DNA of 64,000 nucleotides from Combretum micranthum (GCA_024138025.1 JAMXBD010001047.1:62001-126000); one strand, 5' to 3'. Positions 36,100 to 50,070 are shown, numbered from the stretch's first letter. Notes: generated by a model not told the origin, from the sequence alone. Translations and numbers: made by a program.

Positions 36100-36919
36100 T
36101 AGGGGTGCAACCGGGGCGGGTTTGAGACGGGTCGTATGAGACCCGAACCCTCCCCACTTCCTAATAGGGTTTCCCAAACCCGCTCCGCGACCCTACAGGG
36201 TTTTCTATTCAATACCCAAACCCACTCCTGTAGGGTTTTGACCCTGACCCCCCTGTCCCGCGACCCGCTTAATTTTTTTCCTCTTCTCAACACTTAGTTA
36301 AATTACAAAATTTAACGATAATTTTATCCTATAGGAGTATAATAGTTAATTACAACTATGCTTAAATGAATTTTACAAAATATGCCATAACTTTATTAAG
36401 AAATATAAAGGTTTAAAACTATCATAAGAAGATTTTCAAATATAGATGAAAAGACATTACTTCACTTACATAAATATACATAATACATATGTAGGAATTG
36501 TGCCTTGTGAAGACTCAAGAATAGAAAAACATGTTTTCAAAAATATCGACAGTGAGAGGGAAAGCGAAGAAGCAACAATGTCAGTTTGTAATGTGTTTAC
36601 TGTGTTAGCTCAACGAGAAAATTCGTAAGGACTTTTATATCTTAAATACAATGGAGGTGTAGATCAAGATGTTAAAAGTCAAGAAATAATAAAAATATAT
36701 TACATAATTGTTATTTTAAAATTTTAGATTTAATTTTTTAAATTATTTATATTATGACAGGTTCGGGTTACCATCAGGTTTTTTTAATTACTCGAACCCG
36801 CCTCGAAACCCTATAGGGTCAGCATGTAATTTTCCAAACCCGTCCCGCGATCCTATAGGGTTTTTAACGGTTCGGGCGGACCGGGTACCCTATAATGACC
36901 CACCCTAGTTACATCCCTA
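36100..36919. mobile_element. hAT-family MITE, 820 bp, perfect 8-bp target duplication
   Basis: GTTAGAAC flanks both sides (36092-36099 and 36920-36927). The ends are TAGGGGTGCAACCGGGGCGG and, on the opposite strand, TAGGGATGTAACTAGGGTGG. The interior repeats CCCTATAGGG/CCCTACAGGG, as in the element at 8888-9459, so the two are probably one family. Reading frames at 36099-36293 and 36446-36628 lie inside and show no transposase domain. Confidence 0.9.
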
Positions 36920-36927
36920 GTTAGAAC

Positions 36928-37968
36928 TGTTGAAACCTTAATGATTTTATGAAACGTTAATACCTTATTTGAATCAATTTATTGAACATTCATCCATATT
37001 TTTAACCACTTAAAACGTTAATATTTTAAATTGATTTACCCTTAAACATTGATATTTTTTATGTAATTTACCATATATACTTAAGAGTTAATTCTTGGTT
37101 AATTAAGATAGCATAAAATGGAACTATGAATACAACAAATATGTACCCCTTGAATTTACCACCCTTAAATTAGATGATGATGATGATGATAAATAAGTAA
37201 ATAAAAATAAAAAGAAGAAGAGAAAGAAAGAAAGCAAGAAAAGAAACGAACTAGAAATATCACTCATGATAGAGAGATGGGCACCCATCTATGATTCCAC
37301 ATGTTTTTAGTTGAAATTCTACTCCTGTACCATCTTATATCATGTTTAATATGCATATATGAACCTAAAATGGAATCGTGGTTTCATATTCTATTCCCAT
37401 TCCTATGTTTGATGTGTTTTTAAAAGTTAGAGTCGCGATTTCGATGAATCAACCATCTCGACTTTGAAGGAGAATTCGATTCTATCTTCTTTTGAATCCC
37501 ACAAATGAATAGAAAGTTAGATCTTACTTGAATCACCCCATCTATCATCCTCAGGAGGGGTTTAGTTTCAAACTCATTCAAATAGGAAAAGTACACCATG
37601 TTAATAATGCATTGGATGATCCACATTACAAGGTTAAGCACTAACGAGTATATTGAACTATCCATGTATGTGAGAGCCCTCACAATTTGTCTTATAGAAG
37701 ATGGAATTTCCACTCTTGTTAATATATCCACATATGGAATTCCACTCTTATTAATCTTACTCACTTAAATTAATTTTTTATGCAATTAATATATTTATTA
37801 TCCATATTTATTACTGTTTTTTTTAATTGTCATTTTATTCCATTCTATTGTATGGTATAGTTGACGAGATCGTCCAGTCAACCATCTAACCATTAAAATA
37901 ACTATAGTAATTGGAATATTAATCATTTTAGTAATTCAATTATAGTTAGATATAGTATGAGTCATCGG
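36928..37968. other. Gene-free spacer
   Basis: No gene. It has short (GAT)n near 37174-37191 and a purine-rich GAA/AAAG tract near 37210-37245. The minus-strand frame at 37420-37764 has no recognisable domain. Confidence 0.4.
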
Positions 37969-39074
37969 TGTTAAACTTGTGAGTTCGATATGAATTTCAA
38001 TGAAACAATTAGTTGCATAATTAATTACTCAATTGTGTTAAACTACACTTAATCAATCAAACAACTTAGACGAACAACATGCTAGAATATGCATGTGTGT
38101 ATGCGCGCACGTGTGTTTTTGTGTATGTGTTGTTATCTAAAGATTATGCAGGTGCAAAATTAGCAGGTACAAATTCTTGAGCACAGCCTTTTTCGCAGCT
38201 TTCATCGAGGACTCGACAGGCTCATTCATTAGGGCATGATAAGTTCGAATCTCAAGCTCGACAAGTTTAAAAAAGCATAGCCTTGATAGAAGGTTAAAGC
38301 CCAAGGCGCAACAAGTTTAAAGGGCAATAAGCTTAAGGCATGACAAGTTCAAATCTAAGGCTCAACGAGTCCAAATAAGCATATACTTTATCAATGGTCA
38401 AATATAAGGCACGGCAAGTCTAAGATGCGACAATTTTTGAAACACGAGTCGATGTGGCATAAAAGAGTCGTTACGTGCCTTTAATGTTTGATGATTTTAA
38501 GATATTATCTCTAACAAACATTTAAATCTTTAAAATCTATAAATACTCTTTCCTTTGGAGATTCAGGTGTGTTGAGCAGAAGTAATTAAGAGATTTTATT
38601 TGCGAACAAACAAATAAGAAAAACTCTCTCATTATTTTTGTACTCTTGTTCATAAATTTGCAAAATTTGTAAAGGGAAAGAAAATAAAATGAGTGCTCTG
38701 TTTTTGTATTTGTTATCTATAAGAGAGCATCTTAAGAGAGAAGAGAATATATTATTTCCTGAGTGTTATAAATTGGTGTACTGCTCTATTTGAGCTTGTG
38801 TGATTGAGATTAATAAAAGTATGTGAAGACCTCTGATTGGAGGAGATTTGGGTGAGCGTTGAGAGTAGAAAATGGGTCGAACTCCACGTTAAATTTAGGC
38901 TTAAATTTTCTTTCCCTATCTCTTTAATATTCTTTTCAGTCCTTTATTATTGTCATATCTACTATTATAAAATCTTAAATTGATCTATTGCAAAAGAATT
39001 TATTGTTTAAGAAGTTTAAGTTAAATACTCAATTTATTCCTTCTTCATCTTGAGTATTTTCTAGTGTGTTTTCA
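37969..39074 (+). mobile_element. Solo LTR of the 14133-28535 copia family, plus orientation
   Basis: It starts TGTTAAACTTGTGAGTTC, parallel to the family LTR start TGTTGAACTTG, and ends with the TCTAGTGTGTTTTCA edge seen in the other copies. The TATAAATAC box is at 38538-38546. No internal domains adjoin. Flanking pentamers ATCGG and GTTGG match at 3 of 5 positions, so a target duplication is only possible. Confidence 0.75.
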
Positions 39075-40048
39075 GTTGGATGGTAATGGGACTAGTCCTA
39101 TCAAAATTAACGATGAGACTATAAAATTTCCCTCATGGTACATCTAAACACAAGAAAAGTTTCTCTTTCCCTTACTTATTCATTCCATTCCTTTTCATTC
39201 TTCAATTCCAATCTATTTGCATTCTAAAGAATCCATGTATGCAGTAAATGTGGTATCAAGGTTACGAGATAAACAAGATTTTTTATTTTTTATTTTTCTT
39301 TTACAGCCAACCATTGTTTTTAACTAAATACTATTAATGACATTACTATATTGAATTAATTATTATAACAATTTACAAATAAAAAATTGACATGTAGTTT
39401 TTATAATTTATACTAAGAAATGATGACGGGTTAAAATAAGATTGTACAGAGAAATATATGTATTGATTTTGTTGGATCACACAAATATGTTTTTGTAATT
39501 TTATTTAATAGTTTTTTTAATAACGCATATTGCAGTTTAACATAGGGTTAATTAAAAAATATTACCTATATTTTCGTTAGTTTGTAAATACATGATTTAT
39601 GTTTTTCTTTTTCTTTTTTTTACAAATGAATAATCTGATTTCAATACAAAAGTGTCAAAATTATTTAATAATTTTATAATAGCACATGTCAATATTTTAT
39701 TGATTATAAAAAATAATTTTATAAATTTTTCAATTTTCTTATAAAAAAATAATTTTAATATTTTATTTATTTAATTTGTTTTATATTTCTAATTTTTTTT
39801 TTAAAATTTAGTAATATTTTTTATTAAATTAATTATTTTAGACCAATAACATATCAACACATATCTCTTTAATAGTAATTAGTTATAATAACATTTTTAC
39901 AAAATTCAAATAAATTAATTATTAAAAAAAAAATTAACACAACTCATGAATTTATAAGTTCACCATCACCATAACACATGATTAATCCCTGAAGATAGAA
40001 GCAGTAGAATATAAAAAACGAAAGAGATGCTTCATCACCATGTCGCCA
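39075..40048. other. AT-rich gene-free region upstream of AMSH3
   Basis: No gene or clear element. 39480-39960 is extremely AT-rich. It may contain the distal promoter of the gene downstream. Confidence 0.4.
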
Positions 40049-40055
40049 TTATATA
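40049..40055 (+). promoter_or_regulatory. Candidate TATA box of AMSH3
   Basis: TTATATA lies about 150 bases upstream of the AMSH3 start codon. Inferred from position only. Confidence 0.25.
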
Positions 40056-40203
40056 GTCCATCCACGGAACAGAGTAATTTAATGCCTTAACAGCCAAGTT
40101 TATACACTATTTGCTAGAAATCCCTTCCTTCGTGGTTTCATATCAAGAGAAAGCAAACTGTGATAAGTGGCAGTCTCCCGTCGCGGAGAAGAAGACGAAG
40201 AAG

Positions 40204-43200
40204 ATGAAGATAGACGTTAACACGATTGCTCGTAAAGTCCAGGTCGATAATCGGATTCCTCTCCACTATTATTATCGGATCGCCGATAATCTCCTCAAAC
40301 AGGTAACTTTTTTACTACTTCTTCTTCCTCTTTCTCTCTCGCTCGCGCTTTACTAATTAAACTGTTTAATCACGCAATTTCTAGATTTTTCTATGTGATG
40401 AGTTTAATTTTGGTGATCCACTTGCATTGATTATCAGTTGACTGATGTCGCTTTTTGTAAAATGATTGTATAACGTGTTTTCGTTGTGCTTGTTTGAGAA
40501 TTAGACAAATGTATGTGCCCTAGATGCGATTCTATTGAATTTAAGGAAATTCAGGTGGTCGCTAATTGAAGTGCCTAATTTAATTATTGATTAGTAGAAA
40601 TTTAGGTTTGATAATTCTTAAGAAGATTCTAAATATCGCTGTTTCAAAATTTAAAATTGGACAAGGGAATTCGTGTTCTGGTATTATTAATAACTTGGAT
40701 TTTGTATCATGAAAATTTTTTTATAATCAAGCTGTGTCGAGTCAGTATCGTATTTTCTCTATATATCTGTATTTTGTAATCTTCCTGTATTATGTGCTGC
40801 ATCGAGGATTGCCGCCCCCCAACGATGACTCAAACTTGAAAGGAGTGTTGTTAGGTTGTTTATTTTGATATTAGGCAAAAATATTAGCAATTCGAAAAGA
40901 AAAAGAGATACTTGATAATTTATCTCTTCTGTTGGCTCCAGGTTTCATGCATGCAGTTAAGAATTGTAATGTAGCATCTGATATTCCTTATTGCTTTGTT
41001 GTATATGGATTTCTCTCTCTATGGCTAACTGGCGCAAGACTAATTATTTCATGTGAATATATATTTAATCCACAGCATCATGTTTCCTATATACAACTAG
41101 TAATGTCATTCTGTGCTACTATTCCTTGGTGATCATGTTTCCTATATACAACTAGTAATGTCATTTTGTGCTACTATTCCTTGGTGATGTTTCATAACTG
41201 ATGGACAAAGATATCATCCACAAGGCACTTTCGTTATTCAGAATTTATTCTTTAGTCTGTGATGCTTCTTGTTTCAATGTCCTAAAACTTTCCCGTAACT
41301 TGTTCATTGTGTTTGGATTGTGTTAATGATATGTCCATAGTCCTCCATCCATGTGAAGTATACAAGATTTGTGGATTTTTTTTTTCCCCCCTTATGATGC
41401 CATCCTAACTTTTGGCTGCTGTTCATATGTGTGGCTATATTTGCTAAACTTGAATTTTTATATTATATCTCAGGATGCTCAAATGAACTTTTTGTGGTTA
41501 ACATTGAAAGGAAGAAAACTGTTTGAATGGACAGTATCTCTCCAATACTGAAATCATGTTTCTTCTTTCCCCTTTAGCAACCAAAGCATGTGGCTGGTAG
41601 AAAGAATATAGTAAATTATTACTGTCTACTGAATTTGTTTGGTGAGTCATGTAATTACCAGTAATAGAAGTTAGCAGTACAAAAACTTAGAATTGATATG
41701 GTCTTATTGTGTGTGGTGGTGGTGGTGTATATTGGTGCTTTTGGTTAGGAATTCATAGTGATGATATGATCTTGTTATGTATATAAACATAAATGATTGC
41801 TTTGTATAAAAAATTGTTTGAATATCAGTTCCTGATATTAGGAAAGTTGCAATGTTAGCATATTGGTGAAATGGAGAGTAACTGCAGGGCCAGAATAAAG
41901 TTATTTGATATACTGGAAAATACTTAAACATGCTGTTAATATCATGTTGAATGTTGAGAGTAATGGTGAAAATGATACAAATTTTGCTAAGTTTAATTCC
42001 TTGCAGCACAGCCCTTTTACTGATATTGGAGAGGAGCTTCTACTGATTCCCTAAAAAAAACTGATTCTTTGTTGTGTTGAAGTTGAAAGTGTTGAAGTAA
42101 TTTTGTATCCGTGTCATTGTCCTGTGTCTTGATTTATGTGTTGTTGATATACATGACAATGGAAATTTTGTTCCTATGCATGGTTGATAATACCGTGTTA
42201 TTCTGCTGGCAGGCAAATGTTTACAGAGAGGAGAAGAACATTGTAGATTTGTATATCATACTGCTTAGATTTTCTAGGTAATTGACTTCATTCCCACTGT
42301 GTGATTTGTGCTGTTATTTTGTTCGGATTTCTGTTCACAACCTTTCTTTTGGAATTTTTCAGTTTGGTTTCAGAAACTATACCATACCACCGAGATTACC
42401 AGGTTTTGCGTCCAAAGGAAAGAATAAATTATAAAAAGGTGTGACCTACTTGTCCTCACGATTGTTTATTAGCATTGTTAACTGCTTTATAAACTTTTCA
42501 TTTGTTATGTTACTTTTACAACAGAAATTGCTAGCTGTACTTGATGAGCTTGAATCCTTGAAACCAGAATTCCAGCAGCAAGTGGAAAAATTAAACAAAC
42601 CAGGGGCTCAACTTGTTGAACTTGATGGTCAGGAGAGCACCGATTATGCTTCTGGGGTAGTTTTACAATGGCCTTCCACCAGTAGAAATACTTATTTGAC
42701 CAGGGACAGTCAAGGGGTAAGGTTTGAAAAAGAAAATACTTAGCTTAATTTTGGTGCATGTTCTAGGTGACATTCTTATGAATGTTTTTCAGCTTTTTTA
42801 GTGGAAATTTAAATAACTAAAATGCCTTCAATAATATCATTCTTTTCCTTCCCTTCTTGGTTAATGTTGATTGAAATTTCACCAATTTCTTGCTTCTGAT
42901 AAATGGAGTAGTTTGTATTTTTACATGATCCAGTTTCATCGAGTACCCTTTCTTGCATTTGTCTAAATTTAGGGATAAGCTATAAAAATAGACAATTTTG
43001 GTAATGGAATTAAACAAAACAAGCTTTTATACTAAATGCTTCTAGTAAAGAACTTCCCTTCAGCTTCCCTTCAGTTGGTATGAATATGTTCAGTCTTCAT
43101 TGCTTGATATGGAAAAAAGAGTTCTAGCTTCTAGCTAAGGGGATAAGGTGGCAGCTTATTGGACTTTGGCTAATGTGCATAATGAATTCAACCTTTGGTA

Positions 43201-46200
43201 GGTATTATTATACAAGGAAACGGACTGCATCAAATGCTTGCTCGTTAGCTTTTTTGTTAATTCTTTTTTCTTTTTACTCCAGTCTGGCAGCTCAGCATCT
43301 AATACATGGAAGTATAAGAATGACCGTGCTCCAATTTCATCTTCTAGTCCTGCACAACTGGACAAGCAATTTGAGAAACTGTGAGTTGACCTTGTTTGGA
43401 TGCAATAAACACAGAACAATATGGTGATGTCATTGTTTTGTGTAAGCTCTTTCCTTTACACTTTGTTTGGCATGATAGAATGAATTAGGAAGAAAAGATT
43501 GTGAAAGGAAAGAAATTGGAGGAAATGAATTATTGGAGAATTTGAATCCTTACATGTATTTGGATAATGGAGGGGAGGAAAATAGATGGAATCTTAATTA
43601 TTTTAAAAGGAAAAATAAGATATAATAGTAAATTTATTGTATGTCCCTAAAATATAATAAGTAATTTAAAAAAGAAGGGTTAAGAGTAATTTTTAAATTT
43701 TTTCCCAGTTTTCCTCCTTATTCTCTCTATTTTGGGGGGACAGAAAAATGGTGGACCTAGAAAAATATTACACCAATTTTCCTTTCTTTTATCTTTCCCT
43801 TTTAAAACAAGGAATGAAATTTAATTCCCCTAATTTCCTCCCCCTCCAATCCCCCTATACCAAGTTTTAAAGATCAGATTAACTGCTTCTGCTATCAGGT
43901 GTTGGAATTATGTAAACTAATGTGTTGTGCCCTGATGTCAAGGATTGCAATATTTGCTTTCCACTAGCTGTTGTATTTATGTAACTAGGGGCAATGTGTG
44001 CAAAAATTGGCCTTACATATGATGACTTGAGATTGCATGCCTTTTGAATGGTTCTGACCTTTGAAATGGCCTTTTCTTTTGGGGAATGGTTATGCTTGAT
44101 TGTATGTGTATGAGACATGAGAATATAGTCAAGTTGAAGAATGGGTGCAAAAGAATTGAAATACAAGATTCTAGTGCATCTAACATCTCTGATGATTATA
44201 TTTTGCATTGATTATGGCAGGTACTCATATATGTACCTTGCAATCAAAGGTTTGATGAAAATAACAAAAGAAGTGGACTTGGGAACATGTTATTACCATC
44301 TATGCTCACATCTCTGTTTGAATGACTTTGCTAAATGTATTAAATCATTGCCACTTCTGTTGAGATCTCCTTTGAGTTTTGGACCTCATTTCTTCTGCTT
44401 CATTAAGTTTAAGTTGAAATCTTTTGCTTCATGCCACATTTAAGCCTTCTTTTTAGTTAATTGGATTGTACTGGTTGAATTGACTGTGTGGCAATTCAAA
44501 TGAGTTAAGGAGTAAGAATGCAAATCAAGGCCATTGTCAGAGTTGCTGCATTAAAATTTTTGCTACTCCTTCCCTTCAAAAGTTCTTATCTAAGTGATGT
44601 CCTTGTACTCTTATAGTGAACCAAACCCATCTTTAGTTCCATTCTTGGTTTATCTGTTATTTTCCCCTTCTGGACCTTCCATATCATGAATTTTTCTAGT
44701 GTTGGGACTAGAGAATTGTTCCCAGTCCAATCAGATACGAAAAGAATTATTCCTAGGTTTATTATAAGTGACTTATCCAAAAAGTTCAGAGGTGAGAACA
44801 TTGCATCAATCTTCATTGACTATCTTCACTTAGCTCCATGACTTCAGCAGATTCTGTTGTAATTTACTGTCTTCTGTGGATGCTCCTTAAACTGTAAATT
44901 CTTGTCGAAATCCATTCTTTTGCATATATGCATATATATACATACACACAAGCACATACATATATATTAAAAAATAAGAAGAAGAATCTGGTATTCTGGT
45001 GGTAAATACTCTGCTTACTTCAAAAGAGTGCCACTATCTTAGCAAGTAACTATTTCAATGGGTGGTTTAATTAATAGGTGATTATTAAGATTGCTGATAA
45101 CTCTCAAAAATAATTCTTCGAGTGTTTGTTGATGTAGACAACCAGCATATGCTATAAATGTCGCTTTGACTTACTCAATCTGTCCAAGTAGATTTTCAAG
45201 GCATTTTATCCCTTAATCCTATTTGTTTATGGACTGCTTAACCTTTAGAATCTGTCTAAAAATACAGTCTTGTATTATAAATGACTGCAGCATGGCTTAA
45301 GTTAATTTGCTCTTACCAACCATTGAGATGATCATGAAAATGTTTTATGTGGAATTTTGCAGCTCTGTGAGCCTTCCACCTCCAAAAAAGGAAACTTTGT
45401 CCAGGCACTCATTTTTAGGTCCAAATGGTCTTTATGTTCAATGGCAAGGACCCAGTGCTGAAATAAAGGTAAATGCATTGCATGGTTGGGGGCGGAGTTG
45501 ATTTAATTACCTAAAAAAAATTACCTGGTGACTTTTCTGGCCAGTGCAGGTTCAGTATCCAAGCAGCAAAGACTTTATCCATGCAGACAACTTAAGGTTG
45601 GAGGATTGTGATACTGTAGTTTGACTGAACTTTCAATTTTTTGTTATACATTTATGCAGTTAAACTTGCTTACATATATAAAATCAACTTTTCTATTTGC
45701 TCTTTTATTGTTCACATAATGATGAGACAGCCTTTAAGATTTCCATTTTGTTTGTCTATGCAATAGCATTGATCCAGCTGTCCAGTATGATCTTCCAACA
45801 ATAACAGATGCAGATCAGGGTGGGACAAAATCAACAATGGATTCGGTGCTATCATTGGATGATGGTAGATGGTCACATCCAGCTGAGGCCTCTATATCTG
45901 CATTAGCAGAGGTGAATAAGGATGACCCTTTCCAATTTGTCAGCATCAGACAGCCTTCTCCTCCACCTGTTCTTGCTAAGGTGCAGCAGGATGTTGCTCC
46001 AATTCCTCCATCTCAAGTTGCTGATCCACGACCAGGACCTGCATGTTCTCAGGAAAGTCCAAGCTCTTATCAACATTTACATGTGGTAGGTTAACAAAAA
46101 TTTGACCGATGGGCATTAAGTACTTCATTTTCTTTCCCTTTATTTTGCATTAAGATGTTCATAAAAATTTGTCACACTTTTTTCTTTCGTCTAATCTTTT

Positions 46201-48964
46201 GCAGCCTGTTAATATGATGGAAGACTTCTTAAGATTAGCCCGGCAAAATACATCGAAAAACTTGGAAACTTGTGGCGTTCTTGCAGGTTCACTGGTGGGT
46301 TAACAGATTTTCTCAACTTCTTTTGTTCTGGGGTTAATAATGATCAAGAATGCCTTATTCTTTATTTACATGGTGTAGAAAAACAGGGTTTTCCACATTA
46401 CAACACTTATTGTTCCAAAGCAAGAGTCAACTTCCGATTCGGTAAGCATATAGTCCATCATCCAATAAGACTGTTCATTTTTTACCTGTAGGTTATACAA
46501 GTTCTTTCATTCCACATGCATTGTCATTTCTGGTAATAATTGAAGGGATTACTGGATGGATAAAACTTCTATAAGCATTATAAATGTAGCTATGGAATTG
46601 AAGATACAAGTTCTTGGATGCTTCCACATGTGCATAGATATATCAAATTCTGCTACCTTGAAAATTCGGTACTGATTCTTCTGACAATGAATCATGTTCT
46701 GATGGCTAAAAAATTATGAAATGTTATTAGTCTGATGTTTCATTATTTGGACAATGTGATGGCATTTGTGTAATTGTTTCAACCTGTGACCTATGAATAG
46801 TTAGCCTCCTATTGGTTGTCGAATTTTGTACTTAGAGGAACTTCTTTTATTGTACTCACACTATTGGAATGTATTTATTTGTACTGTGCAGTGTCAGACA
46901 TTAAATGAAGAGGAAATATTTGAAGTTCAAGACAGATTATCACTTTTTCCTCTTGGTTGGATCCATGTATGTCTCTCGATGAGCTTGGTTGATCATATAT
47001 GGTTTTGCACAATCTGCTAAAGTTTTTCTATGGACCATTCAGAAATATTAGAGCTGATATTTTCTGTTTCCAGATAAAACAGTATCTTATCTTTGGTTCT
47101 TTGTTTCTGACTTAAAGAACTTGTTGCACATTTAAAAAAGCGTTCTTTGATGTATCTGTAACTTTGAATAAATTGTTCATTTTCAGACTCACCCATCACA
47201 AACCTGCTTCATGTCATCAGTAGATCTGCATACCCATTATTCTTACCAGGTAAAGAAATGCCTTGTAAAATTTTGCTTCTCTTTTACTGTGCAAGTTTTG
47301 TTTCACTGGCTTGTGTGATGCTGTCCTAGAATCTTTAGTTCCTGATGCATAAAAAATGTTGATATGCAAATAGCCTGTATAGTGAAAATGAAGAATCGCC
47401 TTTTTCTAAAAGAATGGAGTATGGCAAAGGCTCACAGTTAATAAGTTTATTATTTTGTGTCTTATTAAAGTTAATAGAAGGTTTGGTGTCACGGTCTTTT
47501 TAATTATTTAATTTTTCTAATCTAAATGAAAGGATAGTTTGACTGCAATAGTCAACTGCAACTTACTGTACTAACCCATAGGGGTTCTCTTGAAAAAATG
47601 ATAATAGTGAAGATAAAGCTCTTTCAGGCTAAGTTCTTCTTTTGGCCTTTCTGGTATTTGGCACCAACAGGCTCATGGCCAACCACTCTCTTTCAGTCTA
47701 AGTTAGTTTTTGGGTGGGTCCCAGATGAAGAATATATACAATTCTGTGAATGAGAAAAAAGGCCCATGTACAGCCCATCTCTGATTTTCTCTAGGAATGG
47801 AGGTCATTCCGGAAAAACTTTGTTATGCTCTTTCCTTAGCTCTTTAGAGGGAGAGAGAAAGAGAGAGAAAAGGAGACAAAAATAAGAATAAATGAAAAGA
47901 TAAGATAGTGCCTTAGCTAAAATAAGCAATCAGTTAAAAGGAAAACAACGTCACATTCATGAATCATGAAACCATAGTTTCTCTATGCATGGAAAAGCTA
48001 TAGGAAGACATTTGACAAAAGTGTTGGCATGGTCCTCAACATCCTGGCATTCTGTGTCGTGTTAAATTTCTGCATGCAAGTTAATCCACCTGTTCCTGGA
48101 TATGCTGAGAGTTTTTTAGCTGAAAGACATCTTCCCTAAATTTAAATTTCTTGAAGCTGATAAAATTGATGGAAGGCATGACCAGATTTGCTTTTTGAAA
48201 CAGCTGTATCTGTTCATATAGAGGTGAGGGTTTGTCTTTGGTGATATCACATTTTGCTTATAGAAACATTACTATCGGTGATGCACCCGCAATATGGGTG
48301 CCTAAAAACATAATATAATTATATAACATGAGGTTCAATGTTTAGTATCTTGTATTCTTGGGAGGAGGCGGGGATTAATTCATGAAATTACATAAGAATT
48401 TATGCATAAACAATCCATCTTTAACTTATGCTATGCAACTGTTAATTTGGTAAAATTAAGTATTACACCAAAACTTTCCCCTTCCCCTTAAAAAAATATG
48501 GATATTTGCTCATTTTTATAGCTGTAGATGAAGCACTCTTTTGTCTTGGTGATAGGTGAAAACTGATGGCATAAAGATATATGGGTCCTTAATTCTCATC
48601 CATGTGGCGCTTCCTTGTAAATTTTATTCAAATTTCTCTTCATGTTTTACATCCAGATTATGTTGCCTGAAGCTATTGCAATTGTGATGGCGCCTACAGA
48701 TACATCAAGGTAAGCAAATGCTCCTTTCCAACTTAATTTATGTTATTGTTTTTATCTTCACTAACCATTTAACTTCCCTTCTATTGCAGCCCCCATGGCA
48801 TTTTTCATCTTTCTGATCCGAGTGGTGTGAATGTGATTCGAACTTGTCAACAGCGAGGCTTTCATCCACACGAGGAGCCTTCAGATGGAAGCCCGATTTA
48901 TGAGCACTGCTCACATGTCTATATGAATTCTAAACTGAGATTTGAAGTTATCGATCTCCGTTGA
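40204..48964 (+). CDS. AMSH3: AMSH-like ubiquitin thioesterase 3 (JAMM deubiquitinase)
   Basis: Fourteen exons join in frame (40204-40302, 42213-42277, 42363-42438, 42525-42716, 43283-43380, 45363-45468, 45550-45596, 45767-46085, 46205-46294, 46379-46441, 46892-46966, 47187-47249, 48657-48709, 48790-48964), giving 506 residues, the usual AMSH3 length. The N-terminus (MKIDVNTIARKVQVDNRIPL) begins the MIT-like region. The C-terminal MPN+/JAMM domain has the zinc-hydrolase set E355 (LETCGVLAG), H410 and H412 (GWIHTH), S420 and D423. AMSH proteins cleave ubiquitin chains (K63 and K48 types) on cargo with the ESCRT-III machinery, for endocytosis and vacuolar sorting. An in-frame extension upstream of 40204 begins only with TTG; the ATG at 40204 matches the family start. 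Intron 1 is 1.9 kb. All splice sites used are GT/AG. The gene converges with the TRM-type gene downstream. Confidence 0.96.
41079..41188 (+). repeat. 55-bp tandem duplication in AMSH3 intron 1
   Basis: 41079-41133 and 41134-41188 are the same sequence with one substitution, so the duplication is recent. It does not touch a splice site. Confidence 0.92.
43450..43868. mobile_element. MITE-like insertion in AMSH3 intron 5
   Basis: Purine-rich GGAAGAAAAG/GGAGGAAATG sequence on the left is mirrored by CCTCC/TTTCCT sequence on the right. The edges TTTGTTTGGCATGATAG and (opposite strand) ACTTGGTATAGGGGG form an imperfect inverted repeat. No clear target duplication. Confidence 0.45.
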
Positions 48965-50070
48965 ACTTGCAGCTTTGCCTCCTTTTAAAAAAAATAAAAA
49001 ATATATATATAAAAAGCTAAAGATAGATGAGTTTTTTTCTCGGTGCCAATTATTTTGTAAATTATAGCTGTATATTCAGTGGAAATACGGTAAATATAGC
49101 ATCACATTTGCCTGAGTTTCTTTTAATATACTTTTGAGCTATTTGAGAAGAAATCTTTCTCGCTCTGATCTCATGTAATTCCATTTTCTCCTTCATGGCT
49201 ATGTTTGTGAAGTAGGTGTCATCCGCCTAATGGCATATCCCTCTGTAACTATTGTTCAAATTCCAGACATACTTGGGAACAGGTGAAAGGTAAAGTGACA
49301 ATTGTTTACAGGGAAACATGTATAGTTTCATAATTATTCAGACATTGCACGACGATGCCAAGTACAGGGTGCTGCCATTCCACATTTTATATCTGGGACA
49401 AACCGATGCCACTGAATCTAACAGGGAGGTTCTTTCTGAGGATAAAGGCCCACTTTATTACAAACTTTAATTAAATAAGTAATGACCACCAACAGGAAAA
49501 TCCTATACGAATTGAAAACGCAGATGGTGACGGATGCATTCAATTTCGTACAAGAGAATTGTGAGGTCTAAGTAATGACAATTTTTTAATAAAAGATATT
49601 GCCAAAGATAAGTGGTCCATTTATCTATTTTTCGGCTTTATAGCTACATCTTTTGTGTAATTACTTTCAAGCATTTTATTCTCTATCCTTGATCATTTTA
49701 CTGTCCTTAATCATTCTCTGTCCTTAATCATTTTACTGTCCTTCCTAGTGTGTCAATGAAATTGAAAATCTCACTTGGATGATATAGTTCCTGTTCATCA
49801 AGTTCTCAATGTTTTTTAACCCTCTACTTTTTTTATATTGCTACTTTAATAAGAGAAGCCAGTTGATAATGATCAAACAATGCTTATCTGCACTTTTGAG
49901 CTTGTTGCAAGTTATTAATTTTTTTAATTCGTTATAAGATTATAGAGTCTTGTATTCAACCCCCACAAACAGTGATTAGACTCAAAAATTTCTCAATACT
50001 TTTGCCGAAACATGACGTTTTCGGGATGAAATATAATATGGGTCATTAATCACTGCCAGTATGGTACCAT
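48965..50070. other. 3' flank of AMSH3, gene-free
   Basis: No coding sequence. AATAAA-like signals lie in the A-rich tract near 48990-49010 and could serve polyadenylation. Short direct repeats of a 'TGTCCTTAATCATT' type lie near 49700-49745. Confidence 0.4.

Noticed and set aside
36446..36628. 60-residue frame inside the 820-bp hAT MITE
   Set aside because: No BED, RNase-H-like or hATC motif; treated as chance, not a transposase remnant.
40111..40203. N-terminal extension of AMSH3
   Set aside because: It starts with TTG, not ATG, and the AMSH3 family start matches the ATG at 40204.
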